35,239 nucleotides of DNA from assembly GCA_020161975.1 (NCBI GenBank), contig JAIUNP010000004.1, forward strand, positions 1 to 35,239. Direction: 5' to 3'. The first letter of the stretch is position 1. Each line of letters starts with the position of its first letter. The position numbers were made by a program, and so were the translations under genes. A model generated the notes under the pieces. That model did not search any database and was not told the DNA's origin. It was given only the letters and a program-made list of their open reading frames with translations. Source of the stretch: Pseudomonadota bacterium. GTDB taxonomy: Bacteria > Pseudomonadota > Alphaproteobacteria > Rhizobiales > Beijerinckiaceae. Positions 7,269 through 15,216 of the stretch are shown here, one piece after another.

Positions 7269-9197
7269 CTACTCCTGCAGAACATAGGTCCCGGGCGCTT
7301 CGCCGATCGGCGCGTAGCCTGCTTTCAGCGACCCGAGCGCCGGAGGCCGGGCCGGCTTGCCTGAGTGTGACGCGAGCCACGCTACCCATTCCGGCCACCA
7401 CGACCCGTCCTTGCGCGGCGCAGATGCTGCCCAAGCCTCTGGATCGGTGTATCGGTCGACGCTCGACTTGGTCATGACCTGAAAGTTTCGGCCATTCCGT
7501 CCGGGCTCGGACACGATGCCGGCGTTATGGCCGCCGTTCGTCAGCACGAACGTGACATCGGTGTCGGTGAGCAGGTGGATCTTGTAGGCCGACCGCCAAG
7601 GCGCCACGTGGTCTCGGGTCGTGCCGACCGCGAAGATCGGTGCGCGAATGTCGGTCAGCGCAATGGCTTTACCATCGACCTGATAGCGGCCTTCGGCCAG
7701 ATCATTGTCGAGGAACAGGCGGCGCAGGTACTCTGAATGCATGCGATAGGGCATGCGTGTGGCGTCAGCATTCCACGCCATCAGGTCGATCATCGGCTCG
7801 CGCTCGCCGCCCATATACTCGCGGATCATGCGCGACCAGATGAGGTCGTTGGACCGCAGGAGCTGGAACGTGCCAGCCATTTGCTTGGTGTCGAGAAAGC
7901 CCTGCTCCCACATCATGTCCTCGAGGAACGTCAGCTGGCTGTCGTTGATGAACAGCATCAGCTCGCCGGCCTCGGTGAAGTCGGTCTGGGCGGCAAACAG
8001 CGTCATCGACCTGATGCGGTCGTCGCCATCACGGGCCATCGCCGCCACAGCGATCGACAGGAGGGTGCCGCCGAGACAATAGCCCGCGGCATGCACCGAC
8101 TGATCAGGGGCAACCGCGCTGACCGCGTCGAGCGCGGCCATGACGCCTAGCTTGCGGTAGTCCTCCATGCCGAGGTCGCGGTCCTCGGGATCGGGGTTTT
8201 TCCAGGAGATCATGAACACCGTGAAGCCCTGATCGGTCAGGTATTTCACCAGCGAGTTCTGCGGCGACAGGTCGAGGATGTAGTACTTCATGATCCAGGC
8301 TGGAACGATCAGCACCGGCTCGGGGCGGACCTCGTTGGTAGTGGGCGCGTACTGGATCAACTCGATCAGCCGGTTGCGGAAGATCACCTTGCCCGGCGTC
8401 ACGGCAAGATTGCGCCCCACCTGGAATGCTTCGGCGCCGACCGGCTTCTTGCCCGACACGGCGCGTTGCCAGTCCTCGACGAAATTCTGTGCCCCGCGCA
8501 CGAGATTCATGCCGCCCTGCTGCATCGTGTGCTGCAGGAGCTCCGGATTCGTCAGCAGGAAGTTCGATGGAGAGACCATGTCGAGAAGCTGCCTGGATGC
8601 GAACTCGACGACATTCTCGTGCTGTCTTGTAACTCCGCGCACGCCGGTCGTGGCGTTGTGCCACCACTGCTGCTGCAACAGGAAGCTCTGATACATGAAG
8701 CTGTAGGGCCAGCGCTGCCAGGCTTCGCCGACGAAGCGCCTGTCCTGCGGCAGCGGCGCGATGCAGGCGTCGGAGGCACCACCCTTAAGGGCGCACTGGC
8801 CCACATGATGCGCCAAACGCGTGCTCTTGCGCATCGACTTCTCGATCAGCTGCATTTGCTTTCCTGGCGAGCCGGCCAGGTGCGTGGCCCAATCCAGGTA
8901 CGCTGCGGCCAGCGCCGCAGGGGACAGGCCCGCCGTAAAGCGCGCGAGGGCCGCGTGCAACGAGCGGTCGACGATGTCAGAGAAGGCAGTCGCTGCGTAA
9001 GAATCCCGTTCGGGCGGGGGTGGCGGACGAAAGGCGGCGGCGGGAACCCTGGGTTCCGGCCGGACTTTCCTGGTTGAGACTGCGCTATCGCCGACTGAGG
9101 TATTCATTTGGCGCGCTGCCTTCCCGTTGCCAGCCGGGATCGGTGTTGGAGGCACCACCTCGGACACGCCGGTCTGCCCCTGCTCGCGCGCTGCCAT
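7269..9197 (-). CDS. phaC: Class I poly(3-hydroxyalkanoate) synthase
   Basis: A 642-residue polymerase that makes PHA from (R)-3-hydroxyacyl-CoA on cytoplasmic granules. The alpha/beta-hydrolase core carries the lipase-like box GYCLGG (nucleophile Cys about 374), Asp about 529 (TTRDHVAPW) and His about 557 (NGGHNAGIVSEPG). An N-terminal PhaC_N domain precedes them (VGRNLAVTPGKVIFRN). It exceeds the usual 560-600 residues because of about 60 Pro/Ala-rich leading residues. ATG 9197 follows GGAG by seven bases; a GTG one codon upstream is possible. It is the first gene of the leftward operon, facing an FNR/FixK-type palindrome 60 bp upstream. No phaA, phaB or phasin gene is in the window. Confidence 0.95.
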   Translation of the reverse strand: MAAREQGQTGVSEVVPPTPIPAGNGKAARQMNTSVGDSAVSTRKVRPEPRVPAAAFRPPPPPERDSYAATAFSDIVDRSLHAALARFTAGLSPAALAAAYLDWATHLAGSPGKQMQLIEKSMRKSTRLAHHVGQCALKGGASDACIAPLPQDRRFVGEAWQRWPYSFMYQSFLLQQQWWHNATTGVRGVTRQHENVVEFASRQLLDMVSPSNFLLTNPELLQHTMQQGGMNLVRGAQNFVEDWQRAVSGKKPVGAEAFQVGRNLAVTPGKVIFRNRLIELIQYAPTTNEVRPEPVLIVPAWIMKYYILDLSPQNSLVKYLTDQGFTVFMISWKNPDPEDRDLGMEDYRKLGVMAALDAVSAVAPDQSVHAAGYCLGGTLLSIAVAAMARDGDDRIRSMTLFAAQTDFTEAGELMLFINDSQLTFLEDMMWEQGFLDTKQMAGTFQLLRSNDLIWSRMIREYMGGEREPMIDLMAWNADATRMPYRMHSEYLRRLFLDNDLAEGRYQVDGKAIALTDIRAPIFAVGTTRDHVAPWRSAYKIHLLTDTDVTFVLTNGGHNAGIVSEPGRNGRNFQVMTKSSVDRYTDPEAWAASAPRKDGSWWPEWVAWLASHSGKPARPPALGSLKAGYAPIGEAPGTYVLQE

Positions 9198-9352
9198 CAC
9201 TGTTCTCCAATCGACGTTTGATGCTCTGCACCATAGGCGGCTGTTGCGGTGCAGCGATTGACGTACGTCAAGGCTCTGAATGCGCTAAACACCTAAGTTT
9301 CGTTGCATGTGGCGCCACACAATTGCGCTCGCACTTTCCCAAAGAGGTCCCC
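9198..9352. promoter_or_regulatory. Divergent promoter region with FNR/FixK-type box at 9258-9271
   Basis: The 155 bp between phaC and the HlyD-family gene contain a perfect palindrome TTGACGTACGTCAA (9258-9271, centre 9264.5), matching the FNR/FixK core TTGA-N6-TCAA. On the leftward side TATGGT (plus-strand 9232-9237) is centred 30 bp from the palindrome centre. That is the spacing of a class II FNR promoter (box at -41.5, -10 at about -11.5), putting the phaC start near 9223. On the rightward side the corresponding place holds only a weak TAAGTT (9294-9299). The match to the FNR/FixK consensus comes from known regulon logic; which regulator binds is unknown. Confidence 0.65.
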
Positions 9353-10342
9353 ATGCAGGTCAGTCGAAATGCGGTGTTCTCGGTAGCACTGGTCGCGCTG
9401 GTCGGGGGAGTTGCCGGATTCGTGACCTGGAAGGAGAGTGCGCGGAGCGCGTTGCCGCCCGGCATCTTCAGCGCCAACGGCCGGGTCGAGGCCAATCAGG
9501 TCGACATCGCAACCAAACTCGCTGGCCGCATCGTCGAGGTGATCCCGCGCGAGGGCGATATGGTCGAGGCCGGCGCTGTTGTTGCCCGGCTCGACAAGGA
9601 CCAGCTCGAAGCCCAGCTGCGTCAGGGTGAGGCCGAAGCCCAGCGGGCTCGGCAGGCTCTGGTGGCCGCAGAAGCCATGGTGGCTAGCCGACGGGCCGAG
9701 CTGACGTTTGCCGACCAGGAGGTGAAGCGATCGGCCGCGCTCGTCGACAAGGGCTACACCCCTCGCGAAAAGATGGATCAACGCCAGCAGCAGCTGGCAT
9801 CGGCCGAAGCAGCGCTCAATGCCGCAATCGCCCAGGTCGACCAGGCGAAGGCCACCGTCAAAGCTGCCGATGCACAAGTCGAGCAGATCAAGACCGTCCT
9901 GACTGATGCGACGGTCCGATCGCCGGTGCGGGGGCGCGTGCAGTATCGGCTGATCGAGCCGGGTGCGGTGCTCGCGGCCGGCGGACGCATCTTGTCGGTG
10001 CTCGACCTGTCTGACGTCCACATGACGATCTTTCTGCCGGCGCGTGAAGCTGGCCGCCTGACCGTTGGCGACGAGGCGCGAGTCGTGCTCGACGCTTATC
10101 CCCAGTATGTTTTCCCCGCGAACGTGTCGTTCGTTGCCGGAGAGGCGCAGTTCACGCCGAAGACGGTCGAGACGCGCGAGGAGCGCGAGAAGCTGATGTT
10201 CCGCATCAAGCTGCAAGCGCCACGTGAGATGGTGAAGGAGATCGAGGACCGGGTGAAAACTGGCCTGCGCGGCATGGCATACGTCCGTACAGACCGAGTT
10301 GCCGTCTGGCCGGTCAAGCTCGCACCGAAGCTTCCGTCATGA
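9353..10342 (+). CDS. HlyD-family periplasmic adaptor (YhiI-like)
   Basis: A 329-residue membrane fusion protein. One N-terminal anchor (about residues 7-25) is followed by a biotinyl-lipoyl-like half (VEANQVDIATKLAGRIVEV), a long coiled-coil hairpin (about 95-185, Ala/Gln/Glu-rich), then the second half-motif (VRSPVRGRVQYRLIEPG) and a beta-barrel domain. ATG 9353 has AGAGG before it; the frame is open further upstream, but that part overlaps phaC and the promoter region. Its end overlaps the next gene by 4 bp. The order adaptor, double-ATPase ABC protein, ABC-2 permease is that of E. coli yhiI-rbbA-yhhJ, so it probably joins the inner-membrane exporter to the cell envelope. Substrate unknown. 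Confidence 0.9.
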   Translation: MQVSRNAVFSVALVALVGGVAGFVTWKESARSALPPGIFSANGRVEANQVDIATKLAGRIVEVIPREGDMVEAGAVVARLDKDQLEAQLRQGEAEAQRARQALVAAEAMVASRRAELTFADQEVKRSAALVDKGYTPREKMDQRQQQLASAEAALNAAIAQVDQAKATVKAADAQVEQIKTVLTDATVRSPVRGRVQYRLIEPGAVLAAGGRILSVLDLSDVHMTIFLPAREAGRLTVGDEARVVLDAYPQYVFPANVSFVAGEAQFTPKTVETREEREKLMFRIKLQAPREMVKEIEDRVKTGLRGMAYVRTDRVAVWPVKLAPKLPS

Positions 10343-13113
10343 ACGAGATGATCGCGCCCCGCAGGCTTGCCCAAGCGGCAGGCGTGGCGGCATCGCTTGA
10401 GGCCGTGTCGCACCGCTACGGCAAGAGCATCGCGCTCGATGACGTCTCGATCACCATTCCGGCGGGCTGCATGGCCGGCCTGATCGGGCCCGACGGCGTC
10501 GGCAAGTCCACCCTGCTCGCGCTGATCGCCGGCGTGCGGCGCATCCAGACCGGTGCCGTGCGCGCGCTCGACGGCGACATGCACAGTGCCGCGCACCGCC
10601 AGCAGTGCTACGCCCGCATCGCCTACATGCCGCAGGGCCTGGGCCGCAATCTCTATCCGACGCTCAGCGTGTTCGAGAACCTCGATTTTATCGGGCGGCT
10701 GTTCGGCCAAGGCCAGGCCGAGCGCAAGGCGCGCATCGGCGATCTCTTGAGAAGCACCGGGCTCGACCCGTTTCCGGACCGACCTGCCGGCAAGCTTTCC
10801 GGCGGCATGAAGCAGAAGCTGTCGCTTTGCGGAGCGCTGATCCATGACCCCGATCTGCTCATTCTCGACGAGCCGACCACGGGTGTCGATCCGCTGTCGC
10901 GGCGCCAGTTCTGGGAGCTGATCGATCGCATCCGCGCACGCCGGCCGCAGATGAGCGTGGTGGTCGCGACCGCCTACATGGAGGAGGCGGAGCGCTATGA
11001 CTGGCTGGCAGCCATGGACGCCGGCCGCATCATCGCCACCGGCACACCGGCCGAGCTGAAGGCGCGAACGAACGCGAGGGATCTGGAGCAGGCGTTCGTT
11101 TCGCTTCTGCCGGAGCCCAAGCGGCAGGCGCACCGCGGCGTGCAGATTCCGATGCGTATCCCGCAGTCCGGCCCGCCGGCGATCGAGGCCAATGGGCTGA
11201 CCATGCGGTTCGGCGACTTCGTTGCAGTCGACCACGTGAGCTTCCGCATCGAGAAGGGGGAGATCTTCGGGTTCCTCGGCTCCAACGGCTGCGGCAAGTC
11301 CACGACCATGAAGATGTTGACGGGCCTGCTGCCGGCATCTGAGGGCAAAGCGTCACTGCTGGGGCAGCCGATTGATGCCCAGAACATCGAGACGCGGCGC
11401 CGGGTCGGATACATGTCGCAGTCGTTCTCGCTCTACCGAGAGCTGACGGTACGGCAGAACCTGCAGCTGCACGCGCGCTTGTTTGATCTTCCCGAACCTG
11501 AGCAGGGACCGCGCGTAGTGGAGATGCTGCAGAGGTTCGGGCTCGATCAGGCTGCCGACAGCAACCCGGAGAGCCTGCCGCTGGGCATGCGTCAGCGGCT
11601 GCAGCTCGCAGTCGCTGTGTTGCACAAGCCGGAGATGCTGATCCTCGACGAGCCGACGTCCGGGGTCGATCCGGTGGCTCGCGATCAGTTCTGGCAGTAT
11701 CTGGTTGATCTCTCGCGCAACGAGGGCGTGACGATCTTTCTGTCCACGCATTTCATGAACGAGGCGGAGCGCTGCGATCGGATCTCCCTGATGCACGCCG
11801 GCAAGGTGCTGGCGGCGGACACGCCGAAGGCATTGACCGAGGCTCGCGCCGCCAAGTCCCTCGAGGCGGCATTCATTGCCTACCTCGAGGACGCCTCTGG
11901 CGTGGGAGCCAAGAGCAAGGCAGACGAGCGGATCGAGGCGCGACCGGAGCCGCCGCCGCGCGCATCGCGGGCGATGTCTGCTTCCCGCTTCGATTTCGGC
12001 CGGCTGTGGGCCTATGCGCGGCGCGAAAGCGTCGAGATCTGGCGCGACCTGCTGCGGCTCGCGTTCGCCCTGCTGGGTCCGATCATTCTGATGATCACGT
12101 TCGGCTACGGCATCTCGTTCGACGTCGAGCATCTGCGTTACGCGGCCCTCGACCAGGACCAGACTGTCGAAAGCCGGCAGCTGCTCGAAAGCTTCGAAGG
12201 ATCGCGCTATTTCAGCCGGCGCCCTGATATCGTCGAGCCTAGCCAGATCGAGAGACGTCTCAGGAGTGGCGACTTGAAGCTCGCCGTGGAAATCCCTTCC
12301 GGGTTCGGACGTGATCTGCTCAACAATCGCATCCCAGAGGTCGGCATCTGGCTCGATGGCGCGATGCCGTTCAGGGCGGAGACTGCGAGGGGCTACGTCA
12401 GCGGACTGGCCCTCAGCTACCTGGCCGATCAGGCCGCGCGCCGCACCGGCTCGTCAACGTCGGCCTTGCCGATAGGGATCGAAACTCGCTTCAAGTACAA
12501 TCAAGCGTTCAAGAGCGTGTTTGCCATCGTGCCAAGCGTCATCATGCTCATGTTGGTGCTCATTCCGGCGATGCTGACCGCAGTCGGCGTCGTGCGCGAG
12601 AAGGAGACCGGCTCGATCGCTAATTTCCGCTCGACTCCGGTGACGAGCCTCGAGTTCCTGGTCGGCAAGCAGATACCCTACGTGGTAATCGCGCTGGTGA
12701 GTTTTTTGACCTTGTTGGCACTGTCGCTGTTTCTGTTTGGCGTGCCGGTCAAAGGGTCCGTCGTGGCATTGCTGACCGGTGTCATCCTCTACGTCCTGGC
12801 GTCGACCGGGTTCGGCCTCGTCATATCGACGTTCACGCGAACGCAGGTTGGGGCGATCTTCGCCACTGCCGTCATCGCGATGATCCCCGCCGTCAACTTT
12901 TCAGGCCTGCTCGTACCGGTCTCCTCGCTGTCCGGCGCAGGTCGCTTTCTTGGCTTGGCTTTCCCGGCAGCGTGGTTCCAGCAGATCAGCGTCGGCACTT
13001 TCACCAAGAGTCTCGGGTTCGCAGAGCTGTGGATCAACCACTTGGCGCTCGCGGTTTTTGCGGTTGTCTTCATCGGCGCGGCCGCGGTCGTGCTCAGAAA
13101 GCAGGAGGCGTGA
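10339..13113 (+). CDS. RbbA-like ABC protein: two ATPase domains fused to ABC-2 permease
   Basis: A 924-residue protein. NBD1 (about 18-250) has Walker A GPDGVGKST, signature LSGGMKQ and Walker B LLILDEPTTGVDP, but its H-loop reads ATAYMEEAE, with Tyr in place of His. NBD2 (about 282-515) has GSNGCGKST, an altered signature LPLGMRQ, a normal Walker B and a normal H-loop STHFMNEAE. A linker leads into an ABC-2 permease half (about 555-924) with one leading and five or six later membrane spans. This is the RbbA/YhiH layout. It works with the upstream HlyD-type protein and the downstream permease as an export complex. RbbA was described as ribosome-associated in E. coli; a transporter role fits this gene set better. 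Start overlaps the preceding gene (ATGA). Confidence 0.9.
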   Translation: MNEMIAPRRLAQAAGVAASLEAVSHRYGKSIALDDVSITIPAGCMAGLIGPDGVGKSTLLALIAGVRRIQTGAVRALDGDMHSAAHRQQCYARIAYMPQGLGRNLYPTLSVFENLDFIGRLFGQGQAERKARIGDLLRSTGLDPFPDRPAGKLSGGMKQKLSLCGALIHDPDLLILDEPTTGVDPLSRRQFWELIDRIRARRPQMSVVVATAYMEEAERYDWLAAMDAGRIIATGTPAELKARTNARDLEQAFVSLLPEPKRQAHRGVQIPMRIPQSGPPAIEANGLTMRFGDFVAVDHVSFRIEKGEIFGFLGSNGCGKSTTMKMLTGLLPASEGKASLLGQPIDAQNIETRRRVGYMSQSFSLYRELTVRQNLQLHARLFDLPEPEQGPRVVEMLQRFGLDQAADSNPESLPLGMRQRLQLAVAVLHKPEMLILDEPTSGVDPVARDQFWQYLVDLSRNEGVTIFLSTHFMNEAERCDRISLMHAGKVLAADTPKALTEARAAKSLEAAFIAYLEDASGVGAKSKADERIEARPEPPPRASRAMSASRFDFGRLWAYARRESVEIWRDLLRLAFALLGPIILMITFGYGISFDVEHLRYAALDQDQTVESRQLLESFEGSRYFSRRPDIVEPSQIERRLRSGDLKLAVEIPSGFGRDLLNNRIPEVGIWLDGAMPFRAETARGYVSGLALSYLADQAARRTGSSTSALPIGIETRFKYNQAFKSVFAIVPSVIMLMLVLIPAMLTAVGVVREKETGSIANFRSTPVTSLEFLVGKQIPYVVIALVSFLTLLALSLFLFGVPVKGSVVALLTGVILYVLASTGFGLVISTFTRTQVGAIFATAVIAMIPAVNFSGLLVPVSSLSGAGRFLGLAFPAAWFQQISVGTFTKSLGFAELWINHLALAVFAVVFIGAAAVVLRKQEA

Positions 13114-13114
13114 G

Positions 13115-14242
13115 ATGAGGAAGCGCCTGACCAATGTGCTGTCGCTGGGCGTCAAGGAGTTGCGCAGCGTGCGCGCCGATCCGGTGCTCGTCCTGCTCGT
13201 GCTCTACACCTTCACCTTCGCCGTTTATGCGGTGGCAACCGGCGCCAAGCTCGAGGTCGAGCATGCGTCGGTCGCGATCGTCGATGAGGACCGCTCGGAG
13301 CTGTCAGGACGTATCAAGGCAGCAATCCTCGAGCCGTTCTTCAAGCCAGCCCAGGAGATTGGCGCTTCGGAGATCGACCGGGCGATGGACCTGAATCGAT
13401 ACACATTCGTGATCGAGGTTCCTCCGAAATTCGAGGCCGACCTGCTCGCAGGCCGCAAGCCCTCGGTGCAGATCAACGTCGACGCGACGGCGATGGCGCA
13501 GGCCGGCAATGGGGCGGTCTACCTGCAAAACATCGTCAGCCAGGAGGTGCTGAGCTACGCACAGCGGGCTGAGGGGACGAGCAAGCTCCCGATCAATCTC
13601 GTCGTGCGATCCAAGTTCAATCCCAATCTCGCATCGCATTGGTTTACCGCCGTCATGCAGGTGATCAACAACATCACCATCCTGTCGGTGATCCTCACCG
13701 GCGCCGCGCTGATCCGCGAGCGCGAGCACGGCACGGTCGAGCATCTGCTGGTGATGCCGGTAACTCCTGTCGACATCATGCTCGCCAAGATCTGGGCGAA
13801 TGGCCTGGTCATCCTGGTCGCGGCGCTGGTCTCGCTCAATGTTGTAGTCGAGCTGCTGTTGAAAGTGCCGGTCGCGGGGTCGCTGGCGTTATTCCTTGCC
13901 GGCGCCGTGATCTATCAGTTCTCGGTGACGGCCCTTGGTATCTTGATCGCCACCTTCACGACCTCGATGCCGCAGTTCGGTCTCCTGGCAATGCCGATCC
14001 TGGTCGTCATGAATCTACTGTCGGGATCGACGACGCCGATGGAGAGCATGCCGCTATGGTTGCAGAACGTGATGCAGCTCTCGCCGTCGACACATTTCGT
14101 CAGCTTCGCCCAGGCGATCCTCTATCGCGGCGCAGACCTTTCGATCGTGTGGCCGCAGCTGCTGGCCATGACTGCGATCGGTGCGGCGTTCTTCGGTGTG
14201 TCGCTCATGCGCTTCCGCAATGCAATCGCTGCCGCCCAATAG
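13115..14242 (+). CDS. ABC-2 type permease (YhhJ-like)
   Basis: A 375-residue inner-membrane permease. The first membrane span is at about residues 22-42, then a periplasmic domain of about 130 residues (VEHASVAIVDEDRSELSG), then five spans with the ABC-2 pattern (ALIREREHGTVEHLLVMPVT, typical of YhhJ/YbhS-type proteins). It starts one base after the stop of the RbbA-like gene and is the third gene of the exporter operon. It probably pairs with the permease half of the RbbA-like protein to form the channel. ATG 13115 fits the family start; the frame is open further upstream only as a shadow of the previous gene. Substrate unknown. Confidence 0.9.
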   Translation: MRKRLTNVLSLGVKELRSVRADPVLVLLVLYTFTFAVYAVATGAKLEVEHASVAIVDEDRSELSGRIKAAILEPFFKPAQEIGASEIDRAMDLNRYTFVIEVPPKFEADLLAGRKPSVQINVDATAMAQAGNGAVYLQNIVSQEVLSYAQRAEGTSKLPINLVVRSKFNPNLASHWFTAVMQVINNITILSVILTGAALIREREHGTVEHLLVMPVTPVDIMLAKIWANGLVILVAALVSLNVVVELLLKVPVAGSLALFLAGAVIYQFSVTALGILIATFTTSMPQFGLLAMPILVVMNLLSGSTTPMESMPLWLQNVMQLSPSTHFVSFAQAILYRGADLSIVWPQLLAMTAIGAAFFGVSLMRFRNAIAAAQ

Positions 14243-14502
14243 CGTGTCTCACGGCTATCTCGAACTCGAGCAGCAGCAGCCTGACAGCCGTAAAGACCAG
14301 TAATATTCGACAGCCGGTCTGAAACAAAGGACTCAAAGTACGTCCTATCCACCGCGAAACTCATCTCATAGAACGTGTCGACGGTGTTGCATGAGCGGCT
14401 CGTTGCCCCGGCGCGAAAGCGACATGAAGTGGGTTTGCCGATGCAGCGGGTCCAGGTCCGGCAAGCTCCGACTGCAGACGGTGCCACTGAGAGCACTCAT
14501 CC

Positions 14503-15105
14503 ATGACCTCTGAAGTCAGCCGTTCGTCAACCAGCACGTGGAGGCAGATCCCGCGTGGCGTATGGGCGCTCGGAGCCGTCTCTTTGCTGATGGACGTCTC
14601 GTCGGAGATGGTACACAGCCTGCTGCCGGTCTTTCTCGTTACGGTTGTGGGCGCAAGCACCGTCGTCGTTGGTCTGATCGAAGGACTTGGCGAGGCCACG
14701 GCTGCTGTCGCAAAGGTTTTCTCGGGCGCGCTGTCCGACCGACTGGGCAAGCGCAAGCTGCTGGCTGGAATCGGCTACGCGCTTGGCGCATTGACCAAGC
14801 CAATGTTTCCGCTGGCAACGACCGCTGGCGAAGTGATGGCTGCACGATTCATAGATCGGATTGGCAAAGGCATCAGGGGTGCACCGCGCGATGCGCTCGT
14901 CGCGGACGTAACACCACAACATGTCCGCGGGGCTGCATTTGGGGTTCGACAAGCGCTCGACACCGCAGGAGCGTTCGCGGGACCATTGATCGCGATGCTC
15001 TTGATGGTTCTCTACGCCAACGATTTTCGCGCGGTTTTCTGGTGGGCCGTCGTGCCCGCTGTCATGTGCGTCCTGCTCATCGTATTTGGCGTGCAGGAGC
15101 CTGAC
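14503..15105 (+). pseudogene. MFS transporter, 3' half removed by IS21-family element
   Basis: The first 201 residues of a major facilitator, about half the normal 400. The N-terminal six-helix half is intact: VWALGAVSLLMDVSSEMVHS in helix 1, the loop 2-3 motif SGALSDRLGKRKLL, and helix 5 (QALDTAGAFAGPLIAM). The coding frame runs into the IS left end at 15106 and stops at 15162 after 18 IS-encoded residues. The missing half is not found on the other side of the IS, where an unrelated kinase fragment starts. It is therefore broken and probably non-functional. A 260-bp gap without visible genes separates it from the exporter operon. Confidence 0.9.
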
Positions 15106-15166
15106 TGTGTTTCGGCGTGCAATTTTGACCCCGTGAGCGTGGGAATCGGCGTCCAAAAATGACCCC
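15106..15166 (+). repeat. IS21-family left end with two TnpA-type repeats
   Basis: Repeat L1 (15112-15132) reads TCGGCGTGCAA-3-TGACCCC and L2 (15146-15166) reads TCGGCGTCCAA-3-TGACCCC. They differ in the eighth base (G or C) and in the three-base spacer. These multiple terminal repeats are a hallmark of IS21 elements and are the expected transposase binding sites. Confidence 0.85.
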
Positions 15167-15216
15167 TCTGGCTCTGTCTAGACTGCCTGCTTTTGGACGA
15201 AGCGGGCGGGACGGGA

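Noticed and set aside
9020-9352. Upstream extension of the HlyD-family gene
   Set aside because: The frame is open from 9020 but overlaps phaC and the divergent promoter. The anchor helix starts right after ATG 9353, which has a ribosome-binding site.
10096-11235. 379-codon minus-strand frame across the HlyD/ABC gene boundary
   Set aside because: It crosses two well-supported plus-strand genes, has no domain pattern, and ends with codons mirroring the HlyD C-terminus.
14243-14502. Possible small gene or RNA between the permease and MFS genes
   Set aside because: I found no frame with protein character, no strong hairpin and no tRNA-like fold in these 260 bases.
15106-15162. Last 18 residues of the open MFS frame as a real C-terminus
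   Set aside because: These codons are the IS21 left-end repeats; the natural transporter would continue for about 200 more residues.
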